Shown: piece after piece, positions 38,008-49,027 of the stretch
Layout: every line of letters begins with the position of its first letter
How positions within the stretch are numbered: the first letter of the stretch is position 1
DNA from: Trema orientale
Lineage: Eukaryota > Streptophyta > Magnoliopsida > Rosales > Cannabaceae
DNA length: 64,000 nucleotides
Assembly (NCBI GenBank): GCA_002914845.1
Contig: JXTC01000025.1
Span: 1,556,947-1,620,946 of the forward strand
Direction of reading: 5' to 3'
Translations under genes and position numbers: made by a program
Notes under the pieces: generated by a model
Seen by the model: only the letters and a program-made list of their open reading frames with translations
What the model was told of the DNA's origin: nothing
The model's database searches: none

Positions 38008-38104
38008 TCCCGCACAGTGGCCTTCGGTTGTTTTCAATCATTGGTTTCAATCACAATTTGACCATTTTGCCCCCACCACAGTTGTGGTGATTGGGATTTT
38101 ATGA

Positions 38105-39061
38105 CCGGAAATACCCTTAGAATTTTATTTTTTTTGGTTTAATTTTGAGACTAATCTTCTACCTAATCATCATGAAAAATGAAATAGAAAAAGTGCTCCC
38201 AAATTTGGGTTTCTTTTCCTTTTAGTTTCATTGTTTGGTATTGATAAGATATATCGAATAATAGTGATCCAAAGAGTTAATCACCAACTATATGAAAAAG
38301 ACCCATTTGTGCGTAATTTTAATTAGTCTTTTCTAACAACTAATGAAAAGGGTCATGATACATAATTATGCAATGTTGGGAGGGTCTTGTAGTGTATATT
38401 TGCTAGATAATTGTATATTATTCTAAAGTAAAATGATTAATTTTATTAGAAATAGTACTTTCCCACTTTACATTCCCTCCCCCAAATCAAAAAGAAAAAG
38501 CTAATCCTAACATTAACTTTGTTTGAATATGGTAAAAAGCAACAAGATAATAGCATAATTTAACTCATTAACATTTGACATTAATGGTGGTTTTGCTCAT
38601 GTCTAGAAGTAAATTAAGACTGATTAAATTTAGAAGCTTCAAGTTGTGTACCCAACTACATTTTTCTTATCCATAAGTATGTAATAAATCATTTCTGAAA
38701 CAATTATTACACCATAACATAATACAGCCAAAACCCTTTTTTTTTCCGGTTTATCTTCTTATTTTTAATACACTCTAATCAAGCTTAGCTATTTAGGAAA
38801 TTATTTTGTAATTCAGTTTACTCTTCAACGCACTTTTAAAAATTTTTTAAGGAAAAAAAAAAGAAAAACAAAACAAAACAATAACTTCATTCAATCAAAT
38901 CAACACTTAAAATGAATCCAATACACATGTTGACATATTATAGAAATTAATTATAACAAATAGTCGACTAAATTCATTTTAAAAAAGATAATAATCAACT
39001 AAATTATATTATTTTTCCCGACGATAAGAGAGAAATATTGTGCACGAGATATAAATAACCT
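38105..39061. other. Intergenic DNA up to the gap
   Basis: AT-rich DNA with A and T runs. Nothing recognised other than proximity to the downstream gene. Confidence 0.4.
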
Positions 39062-39122
39062 NNNNNNNNNNNNNNNNNNNNNNNNNNNNNNNNNNNNNNN
39101 NNNNNNNNNNNNNNNNNNNNNN
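39062..39122. other. Assembly gap
   Basis: A run of 61 N in the likely core promoter region of the WVD2-like gene. Translated frames crossing it are meaningless. Confidence 0.95.
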
Positions 39123-40520
39123 AAAAGCTCTATACACACACACACTCTCTCTCGTATTTGTCGAACCAAAAGCCAAGCCAGAGAGAAAGAAGAGAGAAGA
39201 AGTATCACCAACAACAACTCTCTCTGTAGCTTTCAATTTCAACTATCTCAGACTCAAACCAATCAAACCCACTTAAAACCCATCCCCAAGTGCTTCTATT
39301 CTCTAAAACCCATTATCAATATACATCTCTCTTCTCAAAATCCGCTCTGTTTTTTTTCTCACTCCTTCATAATTCACTCTCTTCCATTTTTCAATTCCAC
39401 CAAGACCTTAATCCACTCTTTTCCTCCTTCGTATAAGTATTTCAAGCCAAATCTCCATAACCCAAGTTCAGAATCTACATACCAAGCTCTGTATGTTCTC
39501 TATTTTCCTGATCTATGGCGGTTACTACTCTGTTTTTTGCTTAACTCTGCTCTTTTTTTTTTTTTTTTTACTGTTTTTTGATTGGTTGTATTGATTGGTC
39601 AAATGGGTATTTGAGATTTTTTGTTATTTTTATATAATTTCATCTGGGTATGCTCTAGAATGATGAAAAGTATAGCTATAGGATTAGTTTTCTTGAATCT
39701 TTGTTATGGTCTATTAGAAATGTAGTATGCAAAAGAATGTGGAATCTGGGTTTCAGGATTGGAGCATGTTAGAGTGACTATGTAATTTTCTTATCTTATT
39801 TGGTCTGAATTACATTTCTTTACTCTAGTGAAAAAATAGATATTATGTATGGAAACTATGGCTTGATCTAGAAAGGGGGTGGTTGAATTTTGATAGTTCT
39901 ATACATGTAACATTTTAGGATAGTTTGGCATGTAAATAACAATGTTTACTGGGTGTTGGAATTATGTATGCATTGTGATCTAATTTTCTGGAACAATTTC
40001 TTGGTTGTCAAACATAAAATTCTATTTTGTTTTCCTTCAATCAACACCCAGGTGATGCTACAAATTGTGTTTGGTTTTTAATTATGGTAAAATTAATGTT
40101 GAAAGGATAGCTTCCTATTTCTCCAGGGTGGTTAAGGAAATAGCAGAATATGCTTTTTAAAGATTCAGATTTTCCATATATTTGTTTAGCTGAAAGATAT
40201 AGCATTGGATTCTTGTTCTTATAAGGGGTACCAATCAGATGTTGATGTTTTTGACCTGATCCCGTTATTTTGATATTGTAGATCTCATGTTATATTATTT
40301 TAAACCATTTCTCCCCTTAATTTCTGGGTCTATGTTTTGCTGCTTCCTACTACATCTGCTTACTTTCTTTTACTTCTGCTAATATATTTACTTGTTATAA
40401 CTTGAAAGATTTGTATTTGGTTGCCCAAATTACTCTCTAAACCATCTTTATTAGCTTATGTGATTTGAACATTACATGTTTGCTAATATTTCCCCTTGAA
40501 TTTGTTAAAGCATTTAATCT
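39123..40520 (+). promoter_or_regulatory. 5' leader of the WVD2-like gene with a leader intron
   Basis: A pyrimidine-rich leader (CACACACACTCTCTCTC, then many CT words) runs to about 39490, where AAGCTCT|GTATGTTC gives a good donor. T-rich, stop-laden DNA follows up to an acceptor GTTAAAG|CATTTAATCT just 10 bases before the ATG at 40521. This implies a leader intron of about 1.02 kb, common in plant housekeeping and cytoskeleton genes. Confidence 0.6.
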
Positions 40521-42685
40521 ATGGAATCCGAAAACGGGGTCGCTTTGGAGGATGAGAAATGTGTTGTTGAGGGAAACCATGTGGAAGAATCAGTTACCAA
40601 TTTGAATAAAGGGGGCCAGAATGCTGATCTTGGGGAGAAAGTTCCCACCGTGAGTGGAAAATCTGAAGCTGTAACAGTCAATGATGGCCTAGATTCTTCT
40701 GGTGAGGCAGTTAAGGCCTCGGTGACTGCTCCACTGAGTAAAAATTCAAAAACTACTAAGGTAAACTTCTTTTTGGCTTACTATAACTCTTGGAGTACTT
40801 TTAGCTTTAGCTGTTATCATTTTGATTAGTCCTTTGTGTGGACAGGATTCTCATGCTCCAAACAATGGTTCCTCAAAGAACAGCAAACTTATTAAGGACA
40901 AAGTTTCGAAAAGCACTACTCAGTCGTCTCGAAACCAGAGGGCAATCCTTTCTCAGAGTCTTTCCTTCCCGGCTCGAGGAGCTCGAGCTGATGGTATGAA
41001 GAAAAGTCTTGATGGGTTACTAGTGAAAAGAGAAACCAAACATGCTCGAGAAAATGGAACTAAAGCTGAGACTCCTTTGGCCAATGGAACAGTCACTTCA
41101 TCATCTTCTTTGAACCGTCCAACTAGGCATTCGACCGTTGCAGGAGTACAATCAAAGGAAGAGAACAAAATGAATGGTGCTTCTTCCCGGAGGGCTACAT
41201 TGACATCATTGCCTAGCATTAAACAATCTGCAGTAAGGGTCTCTTTTCTTTTGTTTATTACAATTTCTTAACTATGTGATTAACTCTGTCATTTATATTT
41301 GGTTTAATCAGTCTGCGAAGCTTGGTTCTGTTAGTGAAGCTGCTAATGGCCCTTCATCTGATACATCCATGTAAGTTACAATCTACTTGACCAACTACAG
41401 AACTTTATGGTCATTTGTCTCTGTCCAATAAAAATTGCAAATGGGATTCTTTTACTAATCCATCTTTTGTCTTCATAAAAAGACAATGTGACTGGAGGAT
41501 TTGATATAAATTTACCATATAGTTTCCTTCTTCTTATGATATTTGCCACAACATTTGTAGACCAACTGATCAAAATCCGGCTCCTGTCAAAATAGCTCAG
41601 CAGCTTAAAGAGGAGGATGATGTTCATTCCACTACTTCGTATGATCCTAGATGATTTTGTCATTTGTTGTTCCTCTTTTTTATTGTTTGCATCAATTCCT
41701 CACTCTGTCTTACACTAAGCTTTTTGTGGTACCGTGTACTGTCATCAGAAGTACTACTCCTCATGGGGGCCGAAAAAGCAGCGCTGCAGGATTTGCCTTC
41801 AGGCTGGATGAACGTGCTGCGAAACGGAAGGAGGTTATTGACGATGTTTAAGTGTTAGATTTTTCTTTAAAATTAAAATAAATGCAGAAAATGTTAACTC
41901 TTATGCGCTGTTGTTCATTGTTTCATTCAGTTCTTTACAAAGCTTGAGGAGAAGATTCAGGCGAAGGAGGAAGAAAAAACTAACTTGCAAGCAAAATCAA
42001 AGGTATTGTCGGGACTAAAAAATTTGACACACTTTGAACTTCTCTATTTCTTTTTAGTACAAAACATTTTCACTTTCTTTCTGTATGGTTATCTTGCAGG
42101 AAAACCAGGAGGCTGAGATTAAGCTACTACGGAAGAGCATGACATTTAAAGCTACACCAATGCCAAATTTCTATAGGGAACCTCCTCCAAAAGTTGAAAT
42201 TAAAAAGGTAACAAAATCTTTCTACAAGCCACACACTTATATTTAAGCAATTGTCCTAACAATTTATCTACTAATTAAATCAGATTCCCACTACGCGTGC
42301 AAAATCTCCAAAGCTGGGAAGGAATAAGATCACCAATTCTGCATTGAGCAACTCTTCAGAAGGTAGTGTTTCGTTAAGCCAGCCTCTGAACCAAAACCAG
42401 AACAATTCAAACAACAGGTCTGATAAAAATGTCAGCGATTCGAAGAAGCCGGTGATCAGAAAGTCACAACCTAAGCTTCACTCTCAGGAAACTGTGGCTT
42501 GTAAAACCGAATTGAAGCCTGTGAAGACAAAGAAACCAAAATCCACTGGCAAAGAAAGACCAGGCCAAAAAGAAAGCACAGTAGACCAAGATTCCGAAAA
42601 GAATTCTGGTGAGAACAATGCTCAAGCACTGATTGCACCTGCTGCCCATGACATCATGCCTCAGGAAGTTGCAGTTGGTGTTTGA
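40521..42685 (+). CDS. WVD2-like microtubule-associated protein (TPX2 family)
   Basis: Eight exons: 40521-40760, 40846-41232, 41312-41370, 41561-41638, 41749-41833, 41931-42002, 42100-42207, 42284-42685, in phase, giving 476 residues. The N-terminal 250 residues are low-complexity and Ser/Lys-rich. The conserved TPX2 C-terminal-type motif spans exons 5-8: [20 protein letters not shown], then [59 protein letters not shown] and KSPKLGR. A basic, disordered tail follows. The family (WVD2 and WDL proteins) binds and bundles cortical microtubules and affects anisotropic growth. The '[18 protein letters not shown]' core and the long N-terminus point to the WDL4/5/6 group rather than the short WVD2/WDL1 group. 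Its expression may depend on the ACGT cluster and leader intron upstream. Confidence 0.93.
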
Positions 42686-44360
42686 GACAAATTTCTGATA
42701 CAACATTGTGTTTATAGTTTTAAAAGAAAAACTTTCTTAAAGCTCCAAATTGTTGTGAATATAGAGGTTATGAATCACTGGTGAAAGTGTCATTTATTGT
42801 TACTCTGGAGGTTAATGTAATTACTGGTGTGCTTTTAAAGTTATAGAATCATTATTTGGGAACTTTTGGAAGTGTTTTTGACAAAAAAGAAGAGTTCAAA
42901 TTCTTGTCTTGAGTATTCCGTGAAATGAGGTGTTCTATAGAAAAGTTGATGGATGCCTTTTTCTTACATGTCTTCAAGTTGTATGCAACTAACGATTGTA
43001 GAGTCTCTCTTTTGGCTCAAAAAGGTCTCAAAGCCATGAATATTGACTTTCCCCTGTCTCTGTTTCTGTGTAGGGAAATCCAATTTGCAAAGGACATAGA
43101 AACGTAACATCTCCAAGTTCTGTTTGTACATAAGTGGATACATATGTTTATATTTATGCCATTAAATCTCTTCTAATATGTAGAAGTACTAGTATTTATG
43201 CTATCTCAAAGTAGAGCGAAAGTTTTGTTACCTACCTTTTTTTTTTTTTTTTTTTTTGATAACAGTTTTGTTACCTACCTAGTTTAAGGAATTAAACCCT
43301 CTTAACACGCTGATCTTTTGAGGTGGAATGATACATACCTAACATGGTAATCTGTGGAGGTGGAATGGTTAAGGTACAAAACCAATAGTTGGTATTAGAG
43401 GAGGCACTAAGTCCCAAGTTCAAGTCAAATTAGGTCAAAAAGTGAAGGTTGCCTAGAGTGAATTAAGGGACCCACTTTTTGTGGTGATAAGAAAGACCGC
43501 TTAAGGAAGTCTAAATAAGCTGATTTGTGTCTAGTTGCCTTGGGTGAGGTATGAGGCCCAGTGGCCCACTCAATACTACTGGAATTCAATTTGGAAGCAT
43601 AGTAAAATGCAACAATAATTAAACTCTCTTCCCCTTACCACGCTGGTCTTTTGAGGTGAAATAGTTGAAGTAGGTAACAAATGTTTAAGTTGTAGCAACT
43701 ACTATGTGCCTGAAACTTGGCTAGAGTGATCAATTTCATGATCAAAAGGGCTATAGTAACAAGTTCTATATGAATATAAGATGTAAAGAGTTGGGCAATC
43801 TGATATTGGTTGTTTTCCAATATTCCTCTATTTAGTGTGCCAAACTACATGTGTGGTCTATCTTTGTAAACAAACCTTGCTGTCTGAAAAGGTTGGAATT
43901 TCATATGTGGTAAGGTCTTAATGTATTCTAGCCTTATGGTAAATTCGACAAGCAATAATTTTAGAGTAATTATAGTAAATGTCTTCTTGTTTCAGCACTT
44001 CATTATAGTAAATGTCTTTTTTTTTTACGTACTGTTTTCTTTTTAATACATACTTCATTACAGTAAACGTCATTTTTTTCTTTCCTCTTTTATGGCTAAA
44101 TGATTGACTAAGTCAGTTTTTAGGTTGGTGTATCTGATATACCAGGATCTATATACTACAACAGTTTTTATATTCAGTAAACAAATTTTTACTCTGGGAC
44201 GTGTGTATATCAATTCCAACTGATGCTCAACTAATTTGCTAAGAATGAAAAAGGGGCATGTTTTTAAGGGCACCAAAATTCGGCCGTTTTACTAGAAGCC
44301 CCATAATTTTAGGCCGTAGTTTACGTTGGGCTTTTAATTTTAGCTTGGGGCCGGGCCACA
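42686..44360. other. 3' region and intergenic DNA with a possible SINE relic
   Basis: The 3' UTR of the WVD2-like gene is followed by AT-rich DNA. At about 43300-43620 the words CTGATCTTTTGAGGTGGAAT, GGTATTAGAG and AAGTTCAAGTC occur in an order that could be the A- and B-box parts of a tRNA-derived SINE. A second CTGGTCTTTTGAGGTG word lies at 43642. Ends and poly-A are not visible, so this stays tentative. Confidence 0.3.
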
Positions 44361-44733
44361 GGGTTTCTATCACTTTTACGTATAAAAACTAAAAGAATTA
44401 CAAAAATACGGAACTCGGATTTTTTTCAAATTTTCGTACGATTTTTATTAGAAAAATATCACTTTTAAAAAATATTTAGAAAAATACTATTTTAAAAATA
44501 GTTACTGATTACCAGTTTCTGAAAACTGGTTACCGGTTACTGATTACCAGTTATATACTAGTTATAAATACCTTTAGTTATTAGTTACCAGTTTCTAGAA
44601 ACTGGTTACCGGTTACTAGTTACTATTTTAAAAATAATATTTTTCTAAATATTTTTTAAAAAATAGTATTTTTCTAATAAAAATACCGCATCTTCAAAAA
44701 ATGCTGACCACCGTATTTTTCAAATTGTTTTGC
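44361..44733. mobile_element. Fold-back element F1, copy 1
   Basis: Two inverted arms of about 110 bp (left from ACAAAAATACGGAACTCGG through ATTTAGAAAAATACTATTT; right its inverted copy ending CCGTATTTTTCAAATTG) surround a core. The core is rich in the short palindromic words GTTACCGGTTAC, CAGTTTCTGAAAACTGG and ACTAGTTACT. A related copy lies at 62650-63030, sharing GGGTTTCTA and TATAAAAAC at its left edge. No coding capacity. One N lies at 44734. Confidence 0.7.
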
Positions 44734-44792
44734 NATTCCCAAAGGACTAAAAATTGAAAAATCCCGGATGAGCTGATTTTTTTTTTTTTTTT

Positions 44793-45066
44793 GAGAAAAG
44801 GACATGGATAGTACTAACTTAGCCAAAACGACCTTTTGTGTATATTTTTAAAAATAATATTTTTAGAAGTGTCAAGAACTTTTTGACCTATGGTCAAGGG
44901 TTTCTTAACTATGAAAAATTCTTAAATAATGGTTTTTTTTTCATGGTCAAGAAGCTCTTGACTTACAGTCAAAACTTCTTTAACACTCTTAAAAATGTCA
45001 TTTTTAAAAGCATACACAAAAAAATTATTTTGACCCAAGTTAGTCCTATTTATGTCATTTTCTTGA
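44793..45066. mobile_element. Fold-back element M2, copy A
   Basis: The left end GAGAAAAGGACATGGATAGT and the right end, in reverse complement AAGAAAATGACATAAATAGG, continue into matching ACTAACTT-GGG-type sequence for about 45 bp. The interior has GTCAAGAACTTTTTGAC and GGTCAAGAAGCTCTTGAC palindromes. Poly-T flanks hide any target duplication. Related to 45415-45684, to the partial copy at 59383, and to the larger element at 60861-62305. Confidence 0.7.
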
Positions 45067-45077
45067 TTTTTTTTTAA

Positions 45078-45366
45078 AATCTTGGATTAATTTAGAAAAT
45101 ATCACTTTTTAAAAGTATTACTAGAAAAAGAACACTTTTAAAAAAATATTTAGAAAAATATTATTTTTTTAGAATTAGTATTTTTCAATGGTACTCGAGT
45201 TAACTAGTTAGTTACTAATAGTAACAAATCTAGTTATTTAAAGTAACTGTTCAAGTTACTTCAAATAACTCGACTAGTTACCCTAAGTATCTCATCAATT
45301 AATAAAAAGTGGTATTTTTTAAATACTTTTAAAAGTGTTATTTTTATAATTAAATCCAAGATTTTT
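45078..45366. mobile_element. Fold-back element F2
   Basis: The left arm (AAATCTTGGATTAATTTAG, then TCACTTTTTAAAAGTATTA) is an inverted copy of the right arm (TTTTAAAAGTGTTATTTTT, then TAAATCCAAGATTTTT). The centre has GTTACTAATAGTAAC and TAACTAGTTAG palindromes like those of F1. It sits between two M2 copies. Confidence 0.65.
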
Positions 45367-45414
45367 CAATTTTTTTTAAAATTACCATAAAAAATCAAAT
45401 TTTCTTATATTATA

Positions 45415-45684
45415 GAGGAAATGACATGGATAGGACTAACTTGGGCGAAAATGACTTGTTTGTGCATTTTTTTAAAAACTGATATTTTTGGGAGTATCAA
45501 GAATCACTTGACCTATAGTCAAGAGCTTTTTGACTATGAAAAAAATAATATTTAGGACTTTTCATTATCAAGAAATTCTTGACCATAGATCAAGTCCTTA
45601 ACACTCCTACAAATGTCATTTTGAAAAAAAAAATGTACTAAAAAATCATTTAGGCCCAAATTAGTCCTACCCATGCCATTTTAA
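45415..45684. mobile_element. Fold-back element M2, copy B
   Basis: The left end GAGGAAATGACATGGATAGG is inverted at the right end (in reverse complement AAAATGGCATGGGTAGGACT). Both continue into AACTTGGGC / AATTTGGGCC. The interior again has GTCAAGAG...CTTGACC words. No clean target duplication could be seen. Confidence 0.7.
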
Positions 45685-46537
45685 TGACCTTTTTTTTTTT
45701 GTTTAGGAAATTAGAATGTTTGTACTTTTCTTTATACTTAGTTTAATATGTTATTCTTTTTTTATAGCTAAATGGTTGAGTATATATATTTGGCATATAC
45801 ACCAGTTTTAGTTTATATACTTAGTACGTATAATGATGTACCGATCATTTTGCTATAAAATTGAAAAACTAACATTTACTTAAATAGGCTCAAAATTCGG
45901 ATATTGTACTTTAAGACCCTTTTTGTTTTCTAAATCTAATTTCTTCCAAAAAAAAAAAGAGAGAGAGAGAGAGAGAATTCCTTAAACCTCAGCAGCAACT
46001 ACACTGCTTAGTTTGAGAATTTTCTAAACTAAATAATACAATTTAATTTTTTTTTAAAAAAAAAAACAGACAAACAACCAAGTGTATGCAGTTTGGTTGT
46101 GCCAATTTCCGCAGTAGGTTGTTTCTGAAACAGCCCTACTTGATCATTATTGTTCCCAACGTTTTGGAAATGGAATTTTGAGGCTTAAAATAAAGTAAGT
46201 GATTGAAATTTGGATCTCTTCTCCTTGACAGGCCAACTCAAATGTAAAGACGATTCAACTGAGGAAATAGAGGAAGTTCAGTAGGGAAAAAGACTGTCCT
46301 CTAGCTATTTAACATAACAGAGGCATTGTAGTATTTGTAGATGGCACTTAAGAAAAATACTAAATATATGCATTGCAACCACAAGATCTTCAATCAATCA
46401 GAAATTATTATGTAAACCTTGGGTATGTTTGGTACACTTTATTACACATTGTATTGTACTGTATGGTTTTATTTTAATACAATATTATGTTTTGTTGTTA
46501 TATCGTATTATATACCTTAATATGATATTTCAAATTA
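45685..46537. other. Intergenic DNA, nothing recognised
   Basis: AT-rich sequence with a (GA)n run (about 45960-45976). From about 46430 it has words such as TTGGTACACTTTATTACAC and repeated ATACAATA/TATTGTA, which may belong to an older element interrupted by the MITE that follows. Confidence 0.35.
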
Positions 46538-46723
46538 GAGATTTGCTAGCAACTCAAACTCTTTGACAGACAGGACAATACCTTCTATTTTTGGCACTTG
46601 TCCCATTCAATCTAATAGTTGGGCTTTCTTTTTTATCTTATATACTAATTCTGCAATTAAATTGGACAAATTTAATAAATAGAAGATAGTATCTGTCAAA
46701 GAATTATTGCTGGTAATCCTCTC
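46538..46723. mobile_element. MITE of 186 bp with long inverted repeats
   Basis: The left end GAGATTTGCTAGCAA...CTTTGACAGA and the right end, in reverse complement GAGAGGATTACCAGCAA...CTTTGACAGA, stay related for about 55 bp, including TTCTATTT and TTGTCC. It is flanked by CAAATTA and TAAATTA, a likely imperfect 7-bp target duplication. It interrupts sequence rich in ATACAATA-type words on both sides. No coding capacity. Confidence 0.65.
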
Positions 46724-49027
46724 TAAATTAATACGGTATACCGAATACTAATTTAGTTACTATAAAGAAATAGTATATTGTATAGTATTATACTGCATTA
46801 TATTAGTCTCTTTCTATATTCTCAATCTTCTTTCCATCTTCCTCACTTTTTTTTTTCTCCTTTCTCCGCTTTCTCTTTCTCATTCTCTGAGTAGTATTCA
46901 CTTTCTAATAGAATCTTTACATCTCGTATAGTACATGCAAAATAAAACATTGTGTACTAAGACAATATACCTGATACAAGCACCAAGCATGGCATGAGCA
47001 AATTCTTTTGTAATAATATATAAATTTTGCTATCAATAGCAAAAATATAGAATTAGTTTTTAAAAAAAAAAAAACTACTAATGCATATCAATATGTGGCA
47101 TTAATCTTTTATTGAATAAACATTTCACATAGAATTCACCATTGCAACCAACTAGGCAACTAACACCCTCCCTCGCCAAAACACCAACCCAAAAAAATAA
47201 AAAATAAATAAATAAATAAACCTAACGAATGTTAGAAAAAGTCTGTAAAAGGACATAAACCCACTTGGAGGGATTTAATGTTGATGTTGTTCTGTCTTTG
47301 TCAGGGTTTGGAAGTTTGTAACTTCTAATACATATTCTCTGCCTTGTACCGAAGGATCAATATTAGAGAATGGGAAATTTAAAGTTAAAAAAGTAAATTC
47401 TAAGCCAATGTGGAAATGGACAGGTATAGAAGTTTTTTGTTTGGGATTCAAGTGATAATTTTATGACCTCTTTTATTGAAAACTATTTCAAGATTAGTCA
47501 TAAAATTATGATCTTTTTGTGAGTTCTTATGATTGATAGTCCTAAATATTTATAACTGGTTAGAAGAAGTCACCAGATCATAATTTTTACAACTAGTTTC
47601 GAAGAATATAATAAAAAAGTCACAAAAATGTCATTTTAATCCAAATTACTCTAACTTACGTACAAATCCAAGTCAATGGGGTGGAGCCGGTTCTGTCTGC
47701 TTCAAGTAAAGTTCATATTTTTGGCTTTAGCCCAATACACTCTGTTCCATCTGTGTTGCTGGGCCACACCCCCTTCTCCTAGAGCCAAAAATATAAAAAC
47801 AACATTTTTTTCTTAAAAGATTCTAAAAGAGAGAACAAAAACAAAAAAAAAGACCACACAGACTGTCGGTGAGCAAGAAAAATGCTAAAAAGATGTGTAG
47901 GTGCAAGAATATAAAGACACATACATATTGGACTATCACAACGGTTGCAAGAATTATTTTTTAAAGCATAGCTTGGACTATAAATTATATACAGATACAT
48001 TATTCAGCAAGTATCGTGGGAAAATATTAAAGAGAAAAATCGAATAATTGATTATGGTCGAGTTTCTTAATCTATTTATAACAATGACAAAGAATACCAG
48101 CCCATGAAAGACCACCACCATCTTACGATGTCTTAATCACAATCATTAAATAAGTCATCCAACTACCCACTTAATCATTCACACCACAAACTCAATTTTT
48201 TCAAGAATCCGAAGTAAACTATGCGGCAAAATGTAGGTCCACAACAAAATATAAGGACACATTATTAATTCATAATGCAAAACATCCTAATGAGAAAGGA
48301 TTTAGAAAGAAATAAGAAAAAATTACGTGACTTTATTTTTTCTCAATTTCACTAATTATGTGAGAAATTCGCCAAAACTTGTATACAAATGTTTTTCAAA
48401 AGACACTTTTCTTATCTTTATTCTCCATATGACCCATTAGGCATTAGGGATTAATAAAGATGGCCCAAGTGTTTATCAATGTAAAAAGAGAAAAAGTGCA
48501 GAAGAAAACACAGACAATTTAATGATTGAATTATTTGACTCTCAATCAAGGAATGGACAAAGAACCCAACGTATGATTACGATATGATGATCAGGGAAGT
48601 AAAGCTTTCCAAGCTGTTCATATTCATAGCATACAATAGAGAAAACAAACATAAAATAATTATTAAAAAAAATGAAGATATTGTAAGTAATTACAGTATT
48701 TTTTTATGACAAAAACAACAGTAACACTTGTTTCTCTCTTTCTGTAAGACTGTAAGTAAGAAAAATTCTCCAAAGCAAACTCTCTCTCTCTCCTCTTTAT
48801 ATATTCTTCTTCCAGTAGCAGGCAGGGGCAATCTACACTGCATATATAATATATACAGCAAAGCTCTTGTTCAGCTAAAAAGAAGATGAGCAACTTTTTG
48901 AACAAAAATTACACAAATAATGAAAAGGGCATTTTTCTTTTACCACTTATGAATGTTTATACAAAGACAATTATCCCCTTCTGTATTGAGTTTTTTGTTT
49001 TTTGTTTTAACTGAGAGAGCTTTATCT
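46724..49027. other. Intergenic DNA and FLA 3' UTR
   Basis: AT-rich sequence with no supported gene. The part nearest 49027 should be the 3' UTR of the minus-strand FLA gene; a CT-rich run lies at 48780-48795. A stretch at 47445-47640 has several AGTCATAA/TTATGACT words like those in the small Mutator-type elements, but no ends are visible. Confidence 0.4.

Noticed and set aside
37786-38104. Overlapping frames of 101 and 83 codons on opposite strands
   Set aside because: No similarity, no splice or leader context, and the region is better explained as a GC-richer control region full of ACGT cores.
38999-39242. Minus-strand frames crossing the gap
   Set aside because: They contain X residues from the N run; the real content is the leader of the WVD2-like gene.
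43300-43660. Firm SINE call
   Set aside because: The A- and B-box-like words are weak, and neither a tail nor a target duplication is visible, so it is only mentioned as a possibility.
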